From Phytopythium helicoides (lineage: Eukaryota; Oomycota; Peronosporomycetes; Pythiales; Pythiaceae), in the NCBI GenBank assembly GCA_024867545.1, contig JANFNE010000006.1, positions 1 to 64,000 of the forward strand: a stretch of 64,000 nt of DNA, in the 5' to 3' direction. Both the position numbers and the translations under genes were made by a program. Positions 1 through 11,500 of the stretch are shown here, in pieces. Every line of letters starts with the position of its first letter. Positions within the stretch are counted from its first letter, which is position 1. The notes under the pieces were generated by a model. It was not told the origin of the DNA, did no database searches, and saw only the letters and a list, made by a program, of their open reading frames with translations.

Positions 1-1548
1 TTTATATACCGCGAAGCATAACGCCGCCGCGCGCTTGCATGCTGCACACCTGCAGGGCTGAAGCCTGATGCTGACATGGCGAGGTCTCTGGCGCGCCGAC
101 CAGAAGTGCATCAAACCCCCGTCTAACACGATTTCACAACAAAATTGTTTTCAACAGGGCATCATGGAAAGCAGGATGACACCACCAAAAAGCCTGTACA
201 ATGGTACGTAGGTTTACCCTGCGAAATGAGAACCCCCCCTCCGTAGTCCCCCAGGGGCACAAATAAATGTTGCCAAAGGCGTCCGAGCCAGTCATTTTCC
301 CTCTGGATGATGAGCTCTCTGGCGTGGCTCATTTACCGCTGCGAAACACATGACGCTGCCGAGGGTCGGGCCGCAATTCGCCAGCGCAACGAAGCACCCG
401 CGATGGGCGACACCGAGACGGCGTTGATTGCTCGGGGGTCTCAGACCGCCGCTGCACTTCAAGCTGCTGCATTGTCCGTCATCTCGCAATGCAACATGTG
501 CGCTCGTCGCGGCAGACGGCTCGCCGAGCAGCAAGCAGCTTGAAGAAGTCTCCCAGCGGGGTCAGGCTCACAGGATCGCGCAAAGGCAGCGACTTGCGCT
601 TCACGCAGCGGCGGCGAGCACCGAGTTCTCCCTCACCCACCCACTACACCCTCTGCACGATACTGCACTCATACTGCACCGATCTTCACCCACCACGGCC
701 GCTCCATTTGCGGCGGCGGCTGATTTTCTCTCGACGGAGCTCTGCTCTGCGTTCGTGGACCCACTTGGCGGTGCCGAGAGAATAAGAAATCAGCACCGAC
801 GACACCTCAACGCTGCTTGGAACCGTCTCGTACTGTAGTGTATCCACATCTCGCCGCTGCAACGCACGCCCAGCTTCTCATGCGGCCCACGCTTCCCACC
901 CGGAAGACGCTGGACGTCCGCGGTTCTTCATGTCGGACCCGGCAGCGAGCAAGCGACGGCCACCGACGATTAGTGTGCACTTCAGCGCCTCAGCCCACTG
1001 CGTTCGGCACGCTCTGGAGCCATCTGCGCTCGGCGTGTTCTCACTTCGTCTCCCGTCGGAATCTCCACCGGCGGAACGCGTTGTGGTTCAAGGAGCGGGA
1101 TCGTCGTGGACTGGATGTTGAAGTTGTCAGCACAAGTCTCCGCTTAAATTTCGGCCAATAAACGCGCGCCGAATCTCCCTTCCCCATCCCCATTGGGCGA
1201 AACCCGCACATCCTGCGCGCTTTCCAGTGCGCAAATCTTGATTCCTCATAATTGTACCCCCTCGCCCTTACAAACACCAAGTCAGGCCGTCACCGCGTCC
1301 GAGTTAGCAACAACCAACGGCGGGATGGAAGCGGAGCCACCGCCGCCTCTATGCATCCGCCCACGCAGCAGATCCGTCCCCATCACGACGGACCGGCCGC
1401 AAGCATTGGAAAGTGATCGTTGCCCCACGAGGATGCAATGCACGACGACCGAACGCTCGGTAAAAATTTGGGCCTCGCCGACGCGCTGAACCCCCCGACG
1501 AAGGTGTCGATCGCTTCCTGCAGCTTTGCGCCGAGCGCGAGGCGAGAC
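1..1548. other. Intergenic region, no gene recognised
   Basis: Several open frames of 60-140 codons exist on both strands, but they overlap each other, are Ser/Arg/Pro-rich as expected for translated GC-rich non-coding DNA, and show no recognisable domain. The stretch ends at the stop codon of the minus-strand DPH7 gene, so part of it is probably that gene's 3' UTR and terminator. A CCAAT-type motif (GGCCAATAAA) lies near 1153. No tRNA, repeat or transposon was recognised. Confidence 0.5.
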
Positions 1549-2854
1549 TCAAGCGACTGGAGCGCGCCACAGGTGGAAGACGTGGTCGTAGAATGAGCAG
1601 CTGCCGACCACAGGCGAGCGCGAGCGCAGCGAATCCGGCAGACGCCACCAGTCGACGCCGTATGCGAGCGATTCGTGGCGCTCGTAGCTGACGGTGCGCC
1701 GCGTGGACGCAGTGCTGTTCTGGATATCGGCAGCGACGTCGATGACCTGGAAGCCGTTATGCATGCAGGCGGCCAGCAGCAGGTTCTGGTTGGTTTGAAG
1801 GTTAGTCGATCTCATCATGATCACGAGGTGGAGAGCAAGAATTCGCGCAACCAACCTGCCGCTGCTCAGATGGATGCCACTTGAGCCGCCAGACTCCGCC
1901 ACCTGCGTGATAGCTCGCGAGAGAGCGCGCCATGTTGCGCGAGTCCCACAGACTCACGTGCTCGTCGTAGCTGCCGACTGCCACGAGATGCTGCTGATAC
2001 GGGTGAAACTGCATGCTGCATACGCCCATCGAGTGCTGGCGCGCGTTCTTGAAAGTCGGTGTGGCGCCGATACGGCGGTCCCATCCCTTGAACGTGGCGT
2101 CATCAGCACCTGAGAAGAGCACGTTGGGGTCGTGGCAGTCGAAGGCAGTGATCCACGCCTCGATGGGGGAACCAAAGAGGTCATGAGCCGACCACTACAA
2201 GTCAGAGATTGCAGTGTTAGATTCTATATCACAGCTATAAGGACAGGCCAGCGGACCTTGTCCTCGCACTGAAGTCCCGCTGATGTGAGCTTCCACACCG
2301 ACAGTGCACTGACAGCAAGTGTCAGTCAATGTCAGCACGTTCAACTTCACGCACCACATCAAGAAACGTTCGCACCCGTCCGAATGGCTGACGCAGATGG
2401 ACGGCTCGGTATCCGCGTGCACGCGATCGCTCCAGTCGAGCGACAGGCACATGGAGTCGTCGCTGCCTTCAGAGCAGACGCCCGTGTGGCTGAGCTCCGT
2501 GCCTTGGCCCTCCTTCAACTCGTAGACCTCCAGCGTTCCTCCTGCAGTAGCCACGCCCAACAGTGCTCGCCCATCATGTTCCTGAGCTGACCACTTGATG
2601 TCGAACACGCCGCTGGACGTCTCCAGGTGCTGCGTCTTGCCGATGTGCACGCTGCTCTCGTCGTCACCGCTGTAGCTCAGGCGAAAGTGCTGCAGTGTTC
2701 CGTTGCGACGGTCTTCGGTCGCGCCTTCTGTCGAGTCTGCGGCCTTGCGTAGCTGGTACGTGGCCACGACCATGGAGGCCTCGAATCCCGCGACGCTGCA
2801 GGCCTCGACGCAGTCGGCCGTCTCCCCCGTGTCGAACGTCGCCAGAGTCTCCAT
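1549..2854 (-). CDS. DPH7: DPH7-like diphthine methyltransferase, WD40 protein
   Basis: WD40-repeat protein of about 375 residues that matches DPH7 (WDR85). That family removes the methyl ester from the eEF2 diphthine intermediate so that diphthamide synthesis can finish in the cytosol. Diagnostic stretches are EAWITAFD, LFSGADDATFKGWD, GGGVWRLKWHP and the C-terminal SCSFYDHVFHLW. Proposed structure: complement(join(1549..1785,1856..2194,2257..2308,2355..2854)). The three introns are 46-70 bp; the third contains CTAAC, and the reading phase is kept across all three. The second intron has an unusual donor (GTCCGC), so that junction is the least certain. The ATG at 2854 is the first in frame. 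The gene is divergent from the METTL21-like methyltransferase, about 236 bp away. Family assignment is firm; exact exon ends are inferred. Confidence 0.88.
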
Positions 2855-3090
2855 CGGCTTGTGCGTTGGTTGCCCTTTTGATGGTGGTCATGGTGTTTGT
2901 CCCCTTTTGTAATATACTAAAGCGTGTTTTGGTATTTATACATACTATATTTGTCATAAATGTGTATCAACATGGCTATATACATATAATTTGTCAGTAG
3001 AGGCAGACGTATAGTGTTATAAAGTAAGTATATGTGTAATAAACGGACAGACCGAAAGGACGCCACTTGACTGGCAACGCCGCCATCAGC
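2855..3090. promoter_or_regulatory. Shared divergent promoter, DPH7 / METTL21-like
   Basis: AT-rich spacer of about 236 bp between two divergently transcribed genes, in contrast to the GC-rich coding sequence on both sides. It must hold both start regions. No specific transcription-factor site is claimed. Confidence 0.5.
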
Positions 3091-3987
3091 ATGAGCAGCT
3101 CGGAGGACGAGGGCGACGGCTTCTTCGGGCGGCTGGAGGCCGACGGGCTGTTCGACGAGAGCGACGTACAGCGCGCCAAGCGCGAGGAGGCGGTTCGCTT
3201 CGTGTCGTCGTACGCGCAGCGCGAGTGGGGGCTGGCGGCGCGGCAGCGGCGCGCGGCGGGCGCAGTGGGCGACGAGCTCATCTCGGAGGGCGAGCTGGCG
3301 CTGGCGGGCGGCCGCGCCGTGCGCTTCCTGGAGAAGCAGGGCCAGCAGGCCAAGGTCTGGGACTGCGCGCTCGTGCTCGCCAAGTTCCTCACGGCTCCGC
3401 GCTACTTTCCAGAGGCAGGTGCTCATTCCACTGGAGATGGAAGGGCGTGTGCGCTAACGCTGGGTGCTCGACAGGGCTTCTTCGCGGACAAGCGCGTGAT
3501 CGAGCTGGGGTGCGGCGTGGGCGTGCCGGGGCTGGCGGCGGCGCTGCTTGGCGCGCGCGAGGTCGTGCTGACGGACTTCCCGCAAGCCATGCCTTGGATC
3601 CGCGCCAACATTGAGCTCAATCGCAGCGGCATGGCCGCTGGGTCTCGCTGCGAGGCGCTGCCGCTGCTGTGGGGGGAGCCCGTGCCCAGCGAGCTGGCGC
3701 CCGTGCTGGAGCGCGCCTTCGACGTCGTGCTGTGCTCCGACCTGGTCTACGGCGAGCCGTCCATCTCGCGCAAGCTCGTGCAGACGCTGCGCCGCCTGAC
3801 GCACCGCGCGTCACTCGTCGTGTCGGCGCACGAGGCGCGCTTCGCCGGCGACCGCGGCGCCTCGTTCCTCGACCTGCTGCGGGCCGAGGGCTTCTCGGTG
3901 CGCGCCGTGCCCGTCGGCCACCTCGACGCCGTCTACCGCGCCGACGGCATCCACGTGCACCTCATCTCGCCTCCCTCCGACGCTTAA
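3091..3987 (+). CDS. METTL21-like protein lysine methyltransferase
   Basis: About 298 residues; class I SAM-dependent methyltransferase of the METTL21/FAM86 (Methyltransf_16) group. Seen in order: an acidic N-terminus, the pre-motif VWDCALVLAKFL, SAM-binding motif I (VIELGCGVGVPGLAAALLGA), the acidic motif II VVLTDFP, and the family DxxY-type motif SDLVYGE. The frame opens upstream at TTG 3067, but the first ATG is 3091 and gives the acidic MSSSEDEGD start. Residues encoded by 3418-3474 form a Gly/Ala-rich insert just before motif I that looks like a small retained intron. GT at 3419 and AG at 3474 would remove 56 nt and break the frame, so I keep it as coding. The family methylates lysines on chaperones and translation factors; the substrate here cannot be told. 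Confidence 0.82.
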   Translation: MSSSEDEGDGFFGRLEADGLFDESDVQRAKREEAVRFVSSYAQREWGLAARQRRAAGAVGDELISEGELALAGGRAVRFLEKQGQQAKVWDCALVLAKFLTAPRYFPEAGAHSTGDGRACALTLGARQGFFADKRVIELGCGVGVPGLAAALLGAREVVLTDFPQAMPWIRANIELNRSGMAAGSRCEALPLLWGEPVPSELAPVLERAFDVVLCSDLVYGEPSISRKLVQTLRRLTHRASLVVSAHEARFAGDRGASFLDLLRAEGFSVRAVPVGHLDAVYRADGIHVHLISPPSDA

Positions 3988-4086
3988 ACCATTACTCTTG
4001 GGTATAGAATCCAACTCTTTACTTATTTAAACGTCGTAAAAGGAAATCACAGAGCGCCAAGGACACGCAGTCGACAAGTGGCGGAC

Positions 4087-5001
4087 ATGGCGCTGCGCTC
4101 GGTCGCGCGCCGCGCGCTGAGCTCGAGCGCTGGCCGCGCGCCCGTCGCGCTGTGGCAGGGCGCGCCCAACGTGGACGCGTCGCGCTGCTTCGACCCGCTG
4201 GTGGCCGAGGAGGACCTGCAGGTGCTCACGGACGTGCTGACCGAGGACGAGGAGCTGGTGGTGGCCGACGAGTGCGCGCGGCTGCTCAAGCGCCGCCGCT
4301 ACGAGGAGAACCACTGGGACAACGTCATTGTCAAGTTCAAGGAGATGGAGCGCTCGCGCTGGAGCGCTGGTAGGTTGCTGGCATACCTAGAGGGCCGTCG
4401 TTCAAGCTGTTGACAGCGTTGATGTCCTCGTAGAGACGGCAAGGATCCTCGACAAGGTGCGCGCAGCGCCGATTTTGCCCAAGGGACTTGACTACTTCCC
4501 GGCCGTGCACGTCATTGAGCTGCACCAAGACGGCTACATCGGCGCGCACGTCGACTCGATCAAGGTGCGTCAGCTGGCGGACAGTCGACCTTCGTTCGTG
4601 CGAAAAAGCAACAGCTGATCGTGAGGCGAGGTGCAGTTCTCCGGCCGCGTTGTCGCGGGTATCAATCTGCTATCGCCGAGCATCATGCGATTCAAGGAGG
4701 AGCATGGAGACTCGCTCATCGAAGCGCTGTTGCCTCGTCGTTCCATGTACATGATGACGTGCGTTTGTGCTCGTGGTTGGGTGGGAGGAACGTGCCGTCA
4801 TCATGAAGCTAACCCTTCACGGCTGTGGAATGTAGAGGCCGCGTGCGCTACCACTACGAGCACGAGATCCTGCCGGGTGACCAGTGGTTCCGCAACAAGG
4901 AGCTCGTGCACCGCACGCACCGCATCTCGATCATGATCCGCGACGAGTTCCGTCCCGAGCATGTCGCCAAGTACCACACGCCGTACGCGCGTGCAGAGTG
5001 A
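4087..5001 (+). CDS. ALKBH7: ALKBH7-like mitochondrial 2OG-Fe(II) dioxygenase
   Basis: About 233 residues from join(4087..4369,4434..4564,4637..4758,4836..5001); all junctions are GT..AG and in phase. The product matches ALKBH7, a mitochondrial 2-oxoglutarate/Fe(II) oxygenase. The iron ligands are visible as H133-x-D135 in GAHVDSIKFSG and H188 in YHYEHEI; an Arg in THRISIM is placed to bind 2-oxoglutarate. The core INLLSPSIMRF is also typical. The N-terminus from ATG 4087 (MALRSVARRALSSS) is Arg/Ser-rich without acids, like a mitochondrial presequence, which supports this start over the in-frame GTG at 4078. Intron 3 carries CTAAC near 4809. In animals ALKBH7 acts in mitochondria on necrosis and RNA/lipid metabolism; the substrate here is unknown. 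Confidence 0.87.
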
Positions 5002-5326
5002 GCCAATTCAAAGCACATGCCATGCTCTGGTGATAGTATCATACTGTTACTTTACTTCAAAACCAGCCCAACCACTAGACACGACCACATGACCACCTCC
5101 GACCGCCGACCGCCAGCCTCATACACCTGCTGCCTGCCCGCGTCACGGTGTAGCCAGCAAAAGCCCACGCCACTCGCACAACCCGATCAAATCTGTGCTT
5201 GGCGATATCTCGGCTCGGGAGCGTTTTTCCATGTCTCCGATCCGTTCATTTGGAGGATAGAGGAGGGCAATTACTTGGGACGTCGTCTCGAATCTCTGCA
5301 TCTTCCACCCAAAACTGCATCTCCTT
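5002..5326. other. Convergent intergenic spacer
   Basis: 325 bp between the 3' end of the ALKBH7-like gene (+) and the 3' end of the kinase-like gene (-). It should contain both 3' UTRs. No open frame of note and no repeat seen. Confidence 0.5.
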
Positions 5327-6638
5327 TTAGCTCACGACCCGCACATTGCTCTTGAACTTGGAATTTGTCTTGGACCTTGATCGGGGCTTGTCTGCGAACC
5401 TGTAGTCTGCCCGGTTGCTATTGACGACTCGAGCGGCTTCCTTCTTCGCCGACTGGGCGAGCGCCTCTGCCTTGCTAATGGCTTCGAGCACTGCCACAAT
5501 CTCAGCAGCCGACGGCCGCTTCGCCGAGTTGTGCGACCAGCAGCGCGCCATGAGCTCGGCCCACTTGATGTCACACTGACCGGGCTTCATCGGGGGCCGG
5601 CAACCTGTGAGCACGTACTCGCTGATCTCGCGGTTTGACCGCATCTCAGCGAACGGCACCTCCCCTGTCGTCAGCTCCCACATGATCATGCCGAACGAGT
5701 AGATGTCGACGGCCTGCGGGTTGGCCGCATTGGACGGGAAAATTCCCTTTTGCGCCCGCTCCTCCCCGAGCTTGAGCATTTCGGGTGCCGTCCACCGCAG
5801 CAGCGCTGTCGTCGGGTCGGCGCAGCTCAGGCGCTCTTGGTCGAAGCCTACAGCCTCGGCCACGCGGCGTGTGCCAAAGTCGGCAAGCTTAGCGTTCCAC
5901 GAGTCGTCGACGAGGATGTTGGTGCTCTTGAGCTGGCCGTGCACGAGCGGCGGGTCAGCGCTGTGCAGGTACAGCAGTCCGCGCGCGGCGCCGAGCGCTA
6001 GGCGCAGCCGCAGACTCCACTTGAGGTTGAGCTTGCGCTTGCTTGGCGGCGCCTCCGGGTTGCTGGCCGAGCGGGCGTGGCCACTTGAGGCCGCGGCCGC
6101 GGAGGCAGCCGAAGACGAGGACGAGGCCGTGGACCCCGAGGGCCGCGGGCTGTGCAGCACGTTGAAGAGCGATCCGCGCGTGCAGTACTCGCTGACGATG
6201 CAGAAAGCGTCTCCCTGCAGACAGGCGCCCATGAAGAGCACCGTGTTGGGGTGGCGCAGGCTGCCCATGCGCGTGGCCTCGACCTCGAGCTCCATCTCGA
6301 CGTGCTCGCGCGCCGCGGGCTTGGCCGCGAGCAGCATGCGCATCTTCTTGACGGCCACGACGCTGCCGCGGTACGAGCCCTTGTAGATGACGCCCGTGGG
6401 GCCCTCGCCGATGACGTTGAGGCACACGACCTCGTCCGCCTATCATCCCATCGTCAGTCTTTTCCCTTTTCTACCGGCAGCAGGTGCCGAGACGCACCGC
6501 GAGCAGCGACGTCGCGCCGAAGGTCGCGGGCGCCGCCTCCGGCTGCTGCACGTAGCTGCGGTTGGTCTCGTCCAGCTCGGCCTCGAGCTCGGCGGCCATG
6601 TCGCTGTCGGGCAGGCACTTGGACAGGCAGAAGCCCAT
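5327..6638 (-). CDS. TKL-type protein kinase, probable pseudokinase, acylated N-terminus
   Basis: About 417 residues from complement(join(5327..6439,6498..6638)). The 58 bp intron has donor GTGCGT and acceptor GATAG and joins ATSLLA to ADEVVCLN in phase. The kinase fold is clear: Gly-rich loop IGEGPTGVIYKG (57-68), VAVKK with Lys78, DFG (234-236), and RWTAPEML followed by SFGMIMWELTTGEVPF. The catalytic loop, however, reads LVHGQLKSTN (around 212-221), where active kinases have HRDLKxxN, so the catalytic Asp is Gln216. This predicts a pseudokinase or very weak kinase. The N-terminus MGFCLSKC has Gly2 with Cys4 and Cys8, a classic dual myristoylation/palmitoylation signal for the plasma membrane. 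A Ser/Ala-rich insert (about 148-181) sits between N- and C-lobes. Kinase identity is firm; inactivity is inferred from one residue. Confidence 0.85.
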
Positions 6639-7445
6639 GGCGGCCGGCGGGCGGAAGGCGAATGCCTGGCCTTGGGCGGCGGTAAATTGGCGGGTTGCGC
6701 CGCGAGCAGACGACCGCCGAGTTGTACAATAAGGGCTCGGGGACTCGCTGCATACTGGGCGCAAGTGCGGAACTGGTCACAAGCCGCCAGCTGGCCCTCC
6801 CATTGTGCAACTCTAGGTTGACGCACGACTTGCCTCGCGATATAGAGTATCGAAGGTGGGTTCTTTGTTCCGCCATACAATTGACGGCACGAAACGCGCG
6901 CCATCTGTTCTACGTCAACTTAAAATGGCGCGAGGGAACGCAAAGACAAAGGTCCCGGGCGAATCTCCCGCGAGCAAGCTGCACCGGTTGCGGCCAGGCT
7001 GTGACCAGGATGGGGGCGCTCGAGAAGTGCTCCGGGATGGTGGCGGAGCTCCGCTTGGCGCGCCGCGGGTCTCTTGGCGCAGCTATTGAAACCCGCGCGG
7101 CCCGGCGACGCCGCGCTCCGAGCGAGCAGAGAGCGCCGCCCCAGCGTTCACTCGTGTCGCAGCGACGCGGCGGCGGCCGCGCAGGATCGATAGGATGCAG
7201 GATGCATGCGCAGGAGCAGCGCGGGCGGACGACTGACGCCGACGGCGGGGGGCGAGTGGGTTGCTGCCGCGCGGACGGCGCGCGCGCGCGCACGCGAGCA
7301 GCGCGGCTACGTCATCCGCGCGTCGCCTTTTCGGCGGGCACTGCTTCAGCGTGGGACGACGGCTCGGAGAGGGGAGGCGGGCGCGAATGAAACCAGGGCG
7401 AGCTCTCATTCGAACGGGAGGCATGCAGGCAGGCGCGCTCGGCCA
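6639..7445. other. GC-rich intergenic region
   Basis: About 800 bp upstream of the kinase-like gene and downstream of EEF1AKMT1, both on the minus strand. It is GC-rich with low-complexity CpG runs near 7260-7300. Open frames here on both strands are Arg/Ala/Gly-rich and overlapping, with no domain. It probably holds the kinase promoter and the EEF1AKMT1 terminator. Confidence 0.4.
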
Positions 7446-8250
7446 CTACGAGTCGTCTGGCACCTCCGGGTTGCGCGCGCTCAGCTGCGCAGACGCGTAG
7501 TTGGCGAACAAGGCGTACTGGTACACGAGGTGCGGGATGCTGGGCCGGAAGACCTGCGGCGAGCAGGCCAGCAGCTCGCGGATGAGCGCGGCGTTCTCCT
7601 CTGGGGAATCAAGATCCGTCAGTCCATCGTAGACTCCTGCAGCTCGAAACGATGGACGCACGGATGGTGGTGAGCAGGATCTTGGCGCCTGGACGAGCCA
7701 GCAGGCGCGCGGCCTGCGCGTACAGCTCCCACACCTCGCGCGAGATAAAGGGCGGGTCGATCACGAGCAGATCGAAGCTCCCATACAGCGCATTAGGCAG
7801 CCGCTCCGGCGCGCGAAAGTCAAATGGCACGAACTGATCGCCCTCGGACTGGAATTTGTCATCGAACTGAAAGCACCAGCACAGCTGTGAGTGTTTCAAA
7901 CTACATCACAATCTTGTTGCGCAGCAGAGCTACGCACGTCGAACAGCACCAACTCGCGGTACTCCTGAGCTGCCTTGAGCGCGAAGTAGACGCTCGGAGT
8001 CGACAGAAAAGCTACGCGCGCAGTCGGAGCCGTCTCGGCAACGATCTCGCGCGCCAAAGCTTCCACGGTCGCCTTCGAGTACCAGTATTGGTTCAGCTCC
8101 TCTTTCTGCAGGCATGATCAATTAGGAATTTCCACTCCACGACACCATGCACGGCGCTACATGCCTCGGGAAATGCCTGCCAGAAGGAGCGCGGCTTCTT
8201 TTGCTTGGTTTGCGGTTCGATAGCTTTGATATTTCTGTCAGCACTTGCAT
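7446..8250 (-). CDS. EEF1AKMT1: EEF1AKMT1-like eEF1A lysine methyltransferase
   Basis: About 205 residues from complement(join(7446..7600,7662..7866,7938..8105,8161..8250)), close to the usual length of the family (human ~214). EEF1AKMT1 (N6AMT2) methylates a lysine of elongation factor eEF1A. Diagnostic parts are LNQYWYSKATVEALA, AFLSTPSVYFALK, ELVLFDFDDKF, the DPPF catalytic motif in LLVIDPPFISREVW, and the C-terminal VFRPSIPHLVYQYALFANY. Introns of 61, 71 and 55 bp have GT donors and CAG acceptors and keep phase. The first exon (start ATG 8250) was chosen because it is the only nearby frame that enters the next exon without a stop; its sequence is not conserved enough to prove it. It lies in the same 7 kb as DPH7 and another protein methyltransferase. 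Confidence 0.86.
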
Positions 8251-8543
8251 TGACGGCTGCGGCTCGGTTCTCAACGACCATCTCAGCTCAATCGGGTCTA
8301 CTCTTGCTGTCTGGACGTTGCGCTGCACAATAGCACGGCACAATGAGAGTATGATGGCATGTTGACCGGTCGTCTGGAGCGACTGGTCGACCCGCCGCTC
8401 CATGCGCCGGCCTTCTCTATTTATGACAACACGAGGCTCAACTACAACTTCTGTCTGTGCACGCGCTCGTGCGCATTATTCACACGGCTGGCAGTATTCA
8501 CACTTCACTCCCAAAATCACGGGATGGCTGTAGATATGAAAGT

Positions 8544-11500
8544 TCACGGGCTGAGGTCGTGACCAGAGTGCTCGGGTGAAGCACTTCGCGATCGATTCCC
8601 TGAGATTGCAACACGAGCAGCAACCCCAACAGCCCCGGCTGCTGCTGCAACTGTTGCGAGGCTAGTAGCAGTCGTCCCCGATCCTGTTGATGACGATGAT
8701 GCTGACTGGTCTCGAAGCCTATCGAGGACCTCAGTGATCGCATCGATCCAGACGTTCATCACCTGAAGATTCGGGGCGTACAACAGCAAAGAGTGGCCGT
8801 TGGCGGCCATTGCCGGCGTGATGATCTCGAAGCTGTTGTTCTGCTTTTGTGTGCGGCGCACCACGGTGTCGCTGGTGAACGACACAATCTGGAAGATCTC
8901 CGCATCGAGAGTCTTGGCAAAGCGCAATGAGTCGGCTAATAGGTAAAAAAGAACGGGAAGTTAGATGGATCAGAAAAAAAAAAGAATAATCACCAGCCAC
9001 TTACGATGCAAGATGAACAGTTGTCGATGCCAGATTGGGTTGAACTGCTTGTGACGCAGCGATCGTTTGAGAAGAAAACCGGCACGCAAAACTTCATCGC
9101 GAAAGAGTCCTGACGGGATTGACCGAAGAAAGCCCCCGCACGCCTCGCCATTGTCGATAATGTCGAAATCTCTCTCTGGAGGCGGAGTGCCACTTCCGCC
9201 GTGTGGCGCCTCTCCATTCGGCTGGCTCGAGTTTTGACGCTTCAGTCCCGCATTTTGTGTGTCGCATACAGGCGGTGTAGAAGCCCACGAACCCATAGGA
9301 ACGTGCTGCTTCACTGCTTCCCCTCGGCTTTGCGCCCGCTCGTTGGCAATCACATTCATAAAATCGGTAGGATCAAAAGGCGTCGAGTCTCTCACGCTTG
9401 CGACCAACGTCTTCTGCAGCTGCTGGTATGTCGAATTGTGCTCACACCCGCCAACACAAGAGCACTTGCCTCCGTACTCCACAGGAAGGTTCTCCGCATC
9501 AATCCATTCCAGCAATGCTGCAGGTGTATCATTTTCGGTCACGATGCTAGTCTTGGCTCGGGTCGCTTCGTTTAGCAGTGGCTTCACACCCTTCCATGCC
9601 ATGCCAAACCATGACGGCACATTCACGAAGAAAATCTTGAATGAACGCTGCGGGTAGTGACGCTGCATGACTCCCGTGCATCGACGAATAAACTCAAACG
9701 ATTCGCCTCCCATATCGCGCATCCCCAAGCCGCGCGTGTCTAGCACGAGACATAGCTTTTGGGTGTCACTTGACGCACACGCGGGGCATTTGCAGCACTC
9801 GTAAGCAGCATACTTGATGGTGAACTCCATTGCAAACAGGTAGTGACGGAAGAGATCATCTTGCGTGATACCTGACTTTTGAAGCTGCTTCATGTTGATC
9901 TGGCCAATCTTCTCGTAGTACACAGGATGCCCGAACTTGTCGTGCTTGTGTAGGAACTGGATGTAGTTTGACTTGATGACATCGTAGTACGTTTGCGGGG
10001 TGTTGAGCACGGCGTCTGCTTGGACCTCACGGCGCCAAGCCAACGTGAGCTCGTACCGAGCAGTCGCTTTTGCCAGATCCCCATCCTCTGCGACTAGAAA
10101 ACTCTTTGGCACACGAAGTGACCTGCGAGCTGAGGCAGATGACGGTTGGCTGTTGCTACCAAGAACTAGCGCCACATTGCGCTCGCTCTCAGAGCCTTCA
10201 ATGGACAAGACAGTGATCTGCCAGTCCCCCATGTTGTCATCGTCGGTCGGCACAGAAATATCGTCCTCAGCTTCCAGCGCATCGCTAGAAGGGCGGACTT
10301 GACGGGCAGCGACAATTTTCCCCGGGAAGAACGCCTCAACAATAAAAATGATCGCCCCAGCGATGATTCCGACGTAGACTGCTGGGAGAACGACGACAGA
10401 GCCAAACACGTGGCTGCAGGCGTACGCCGCACACACGTACGCCACGATCACTACACACGAGAGCTTGAAGATCTGGCGATATGTACCCTTCAAGGTTCCG
10501 CGGAGATCGACAGCAGCTTGGAGGTGCCGTCGAGATGCACGAGTTGCGCTCAACGTGACTCTCAGCGGACGACAGCTACTGAGTACTACGCGAGAGAACG
10601 GGATTCCCTCGTTCTTGGCAAGGCGGTTGCACGGAACGAGAACGCATCCTCCGTCTGAGAAACGCACCGTGATGACCATCGATCGCTGGACATGGTTGAA
10701 CAAGACTGGCTGCCCCACGGCCACCCCGTTCGAAGTAGTAGGTGCGCGTTGCATCATCGACTTGAATGTCTGGCGCGTGCTTCGGACTCCTCCATCACCA
10801 CCAAGTGGAATCCCAGTTGTAGTCATCACTGCACTGGATCCCTTCACGGCGGCGTTGAGGCGGAAGCCAGCTCGTGTGCTCATGTCGACAGAAGTGATAG
10901 AAGGCAGGTCGGCCCCATGAAGCTCGAAGAGAATGGCTTTACCTCGCCCGTCGCAGCGCAGAAATCCTCCCTGGACGGGGTGTTGCTCGTTCTTACAATA
11001 GTGCGTGATGACACGGTTGAACTTGGAGCGCACCCGGTTCGAGTCGGCTACGTCAATGACGAGGTTGCGGTCGCCGTAGTATACAACCCTGCCCATGGTG
11101 CTGAGCGCGGCGTTGGCGAGGTTGGCCTCGAGCTGCGTGGTGGACTTGCCAAACGTGGTCTCGGCGACTGTGCGCGTGGTCTTGGCGATCTGCGAGAAGA
11201 AGACGAAATTGTCGTCTTCGTCCGAGGACTCGGAGCTACGGAAGTCGTCGTCGTCCTCGTCTGGCAACTGGTAGAAGCGCACATACATTTCTCCAGGCGT
11301 GTTGGGCTCGCGTGGGCCAAAGTACCCGTGCTTGGTGCTGGGTCCGACGCCCATCTTGTTGTTCCACACGCGTCCGCTCTCGTCCACGAGCACGAGCACG
11401 TCTCCATAGCTGACGGGCGTGCCGACGCCGAGGCCCGCATTGGACAGGATGGTGAAGTTGGTGGGTTTGTACGCGGCCGCGGCCGAGTCGAGGATGGGCG

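Noticed and set aside
3419..3474. Intron in the METTL21-like gene
   Set aside because: GT..AG is present, but removal of 56 nt breaks the reading frame into motif I; kept as coding and reported as a finding.
6695..7390. 231-residue plus-strand frame
   Set aside because: Arg/Ala/Gly-rich with no recognisable motif, located in the GC-rich spacer and overlapping other frames.
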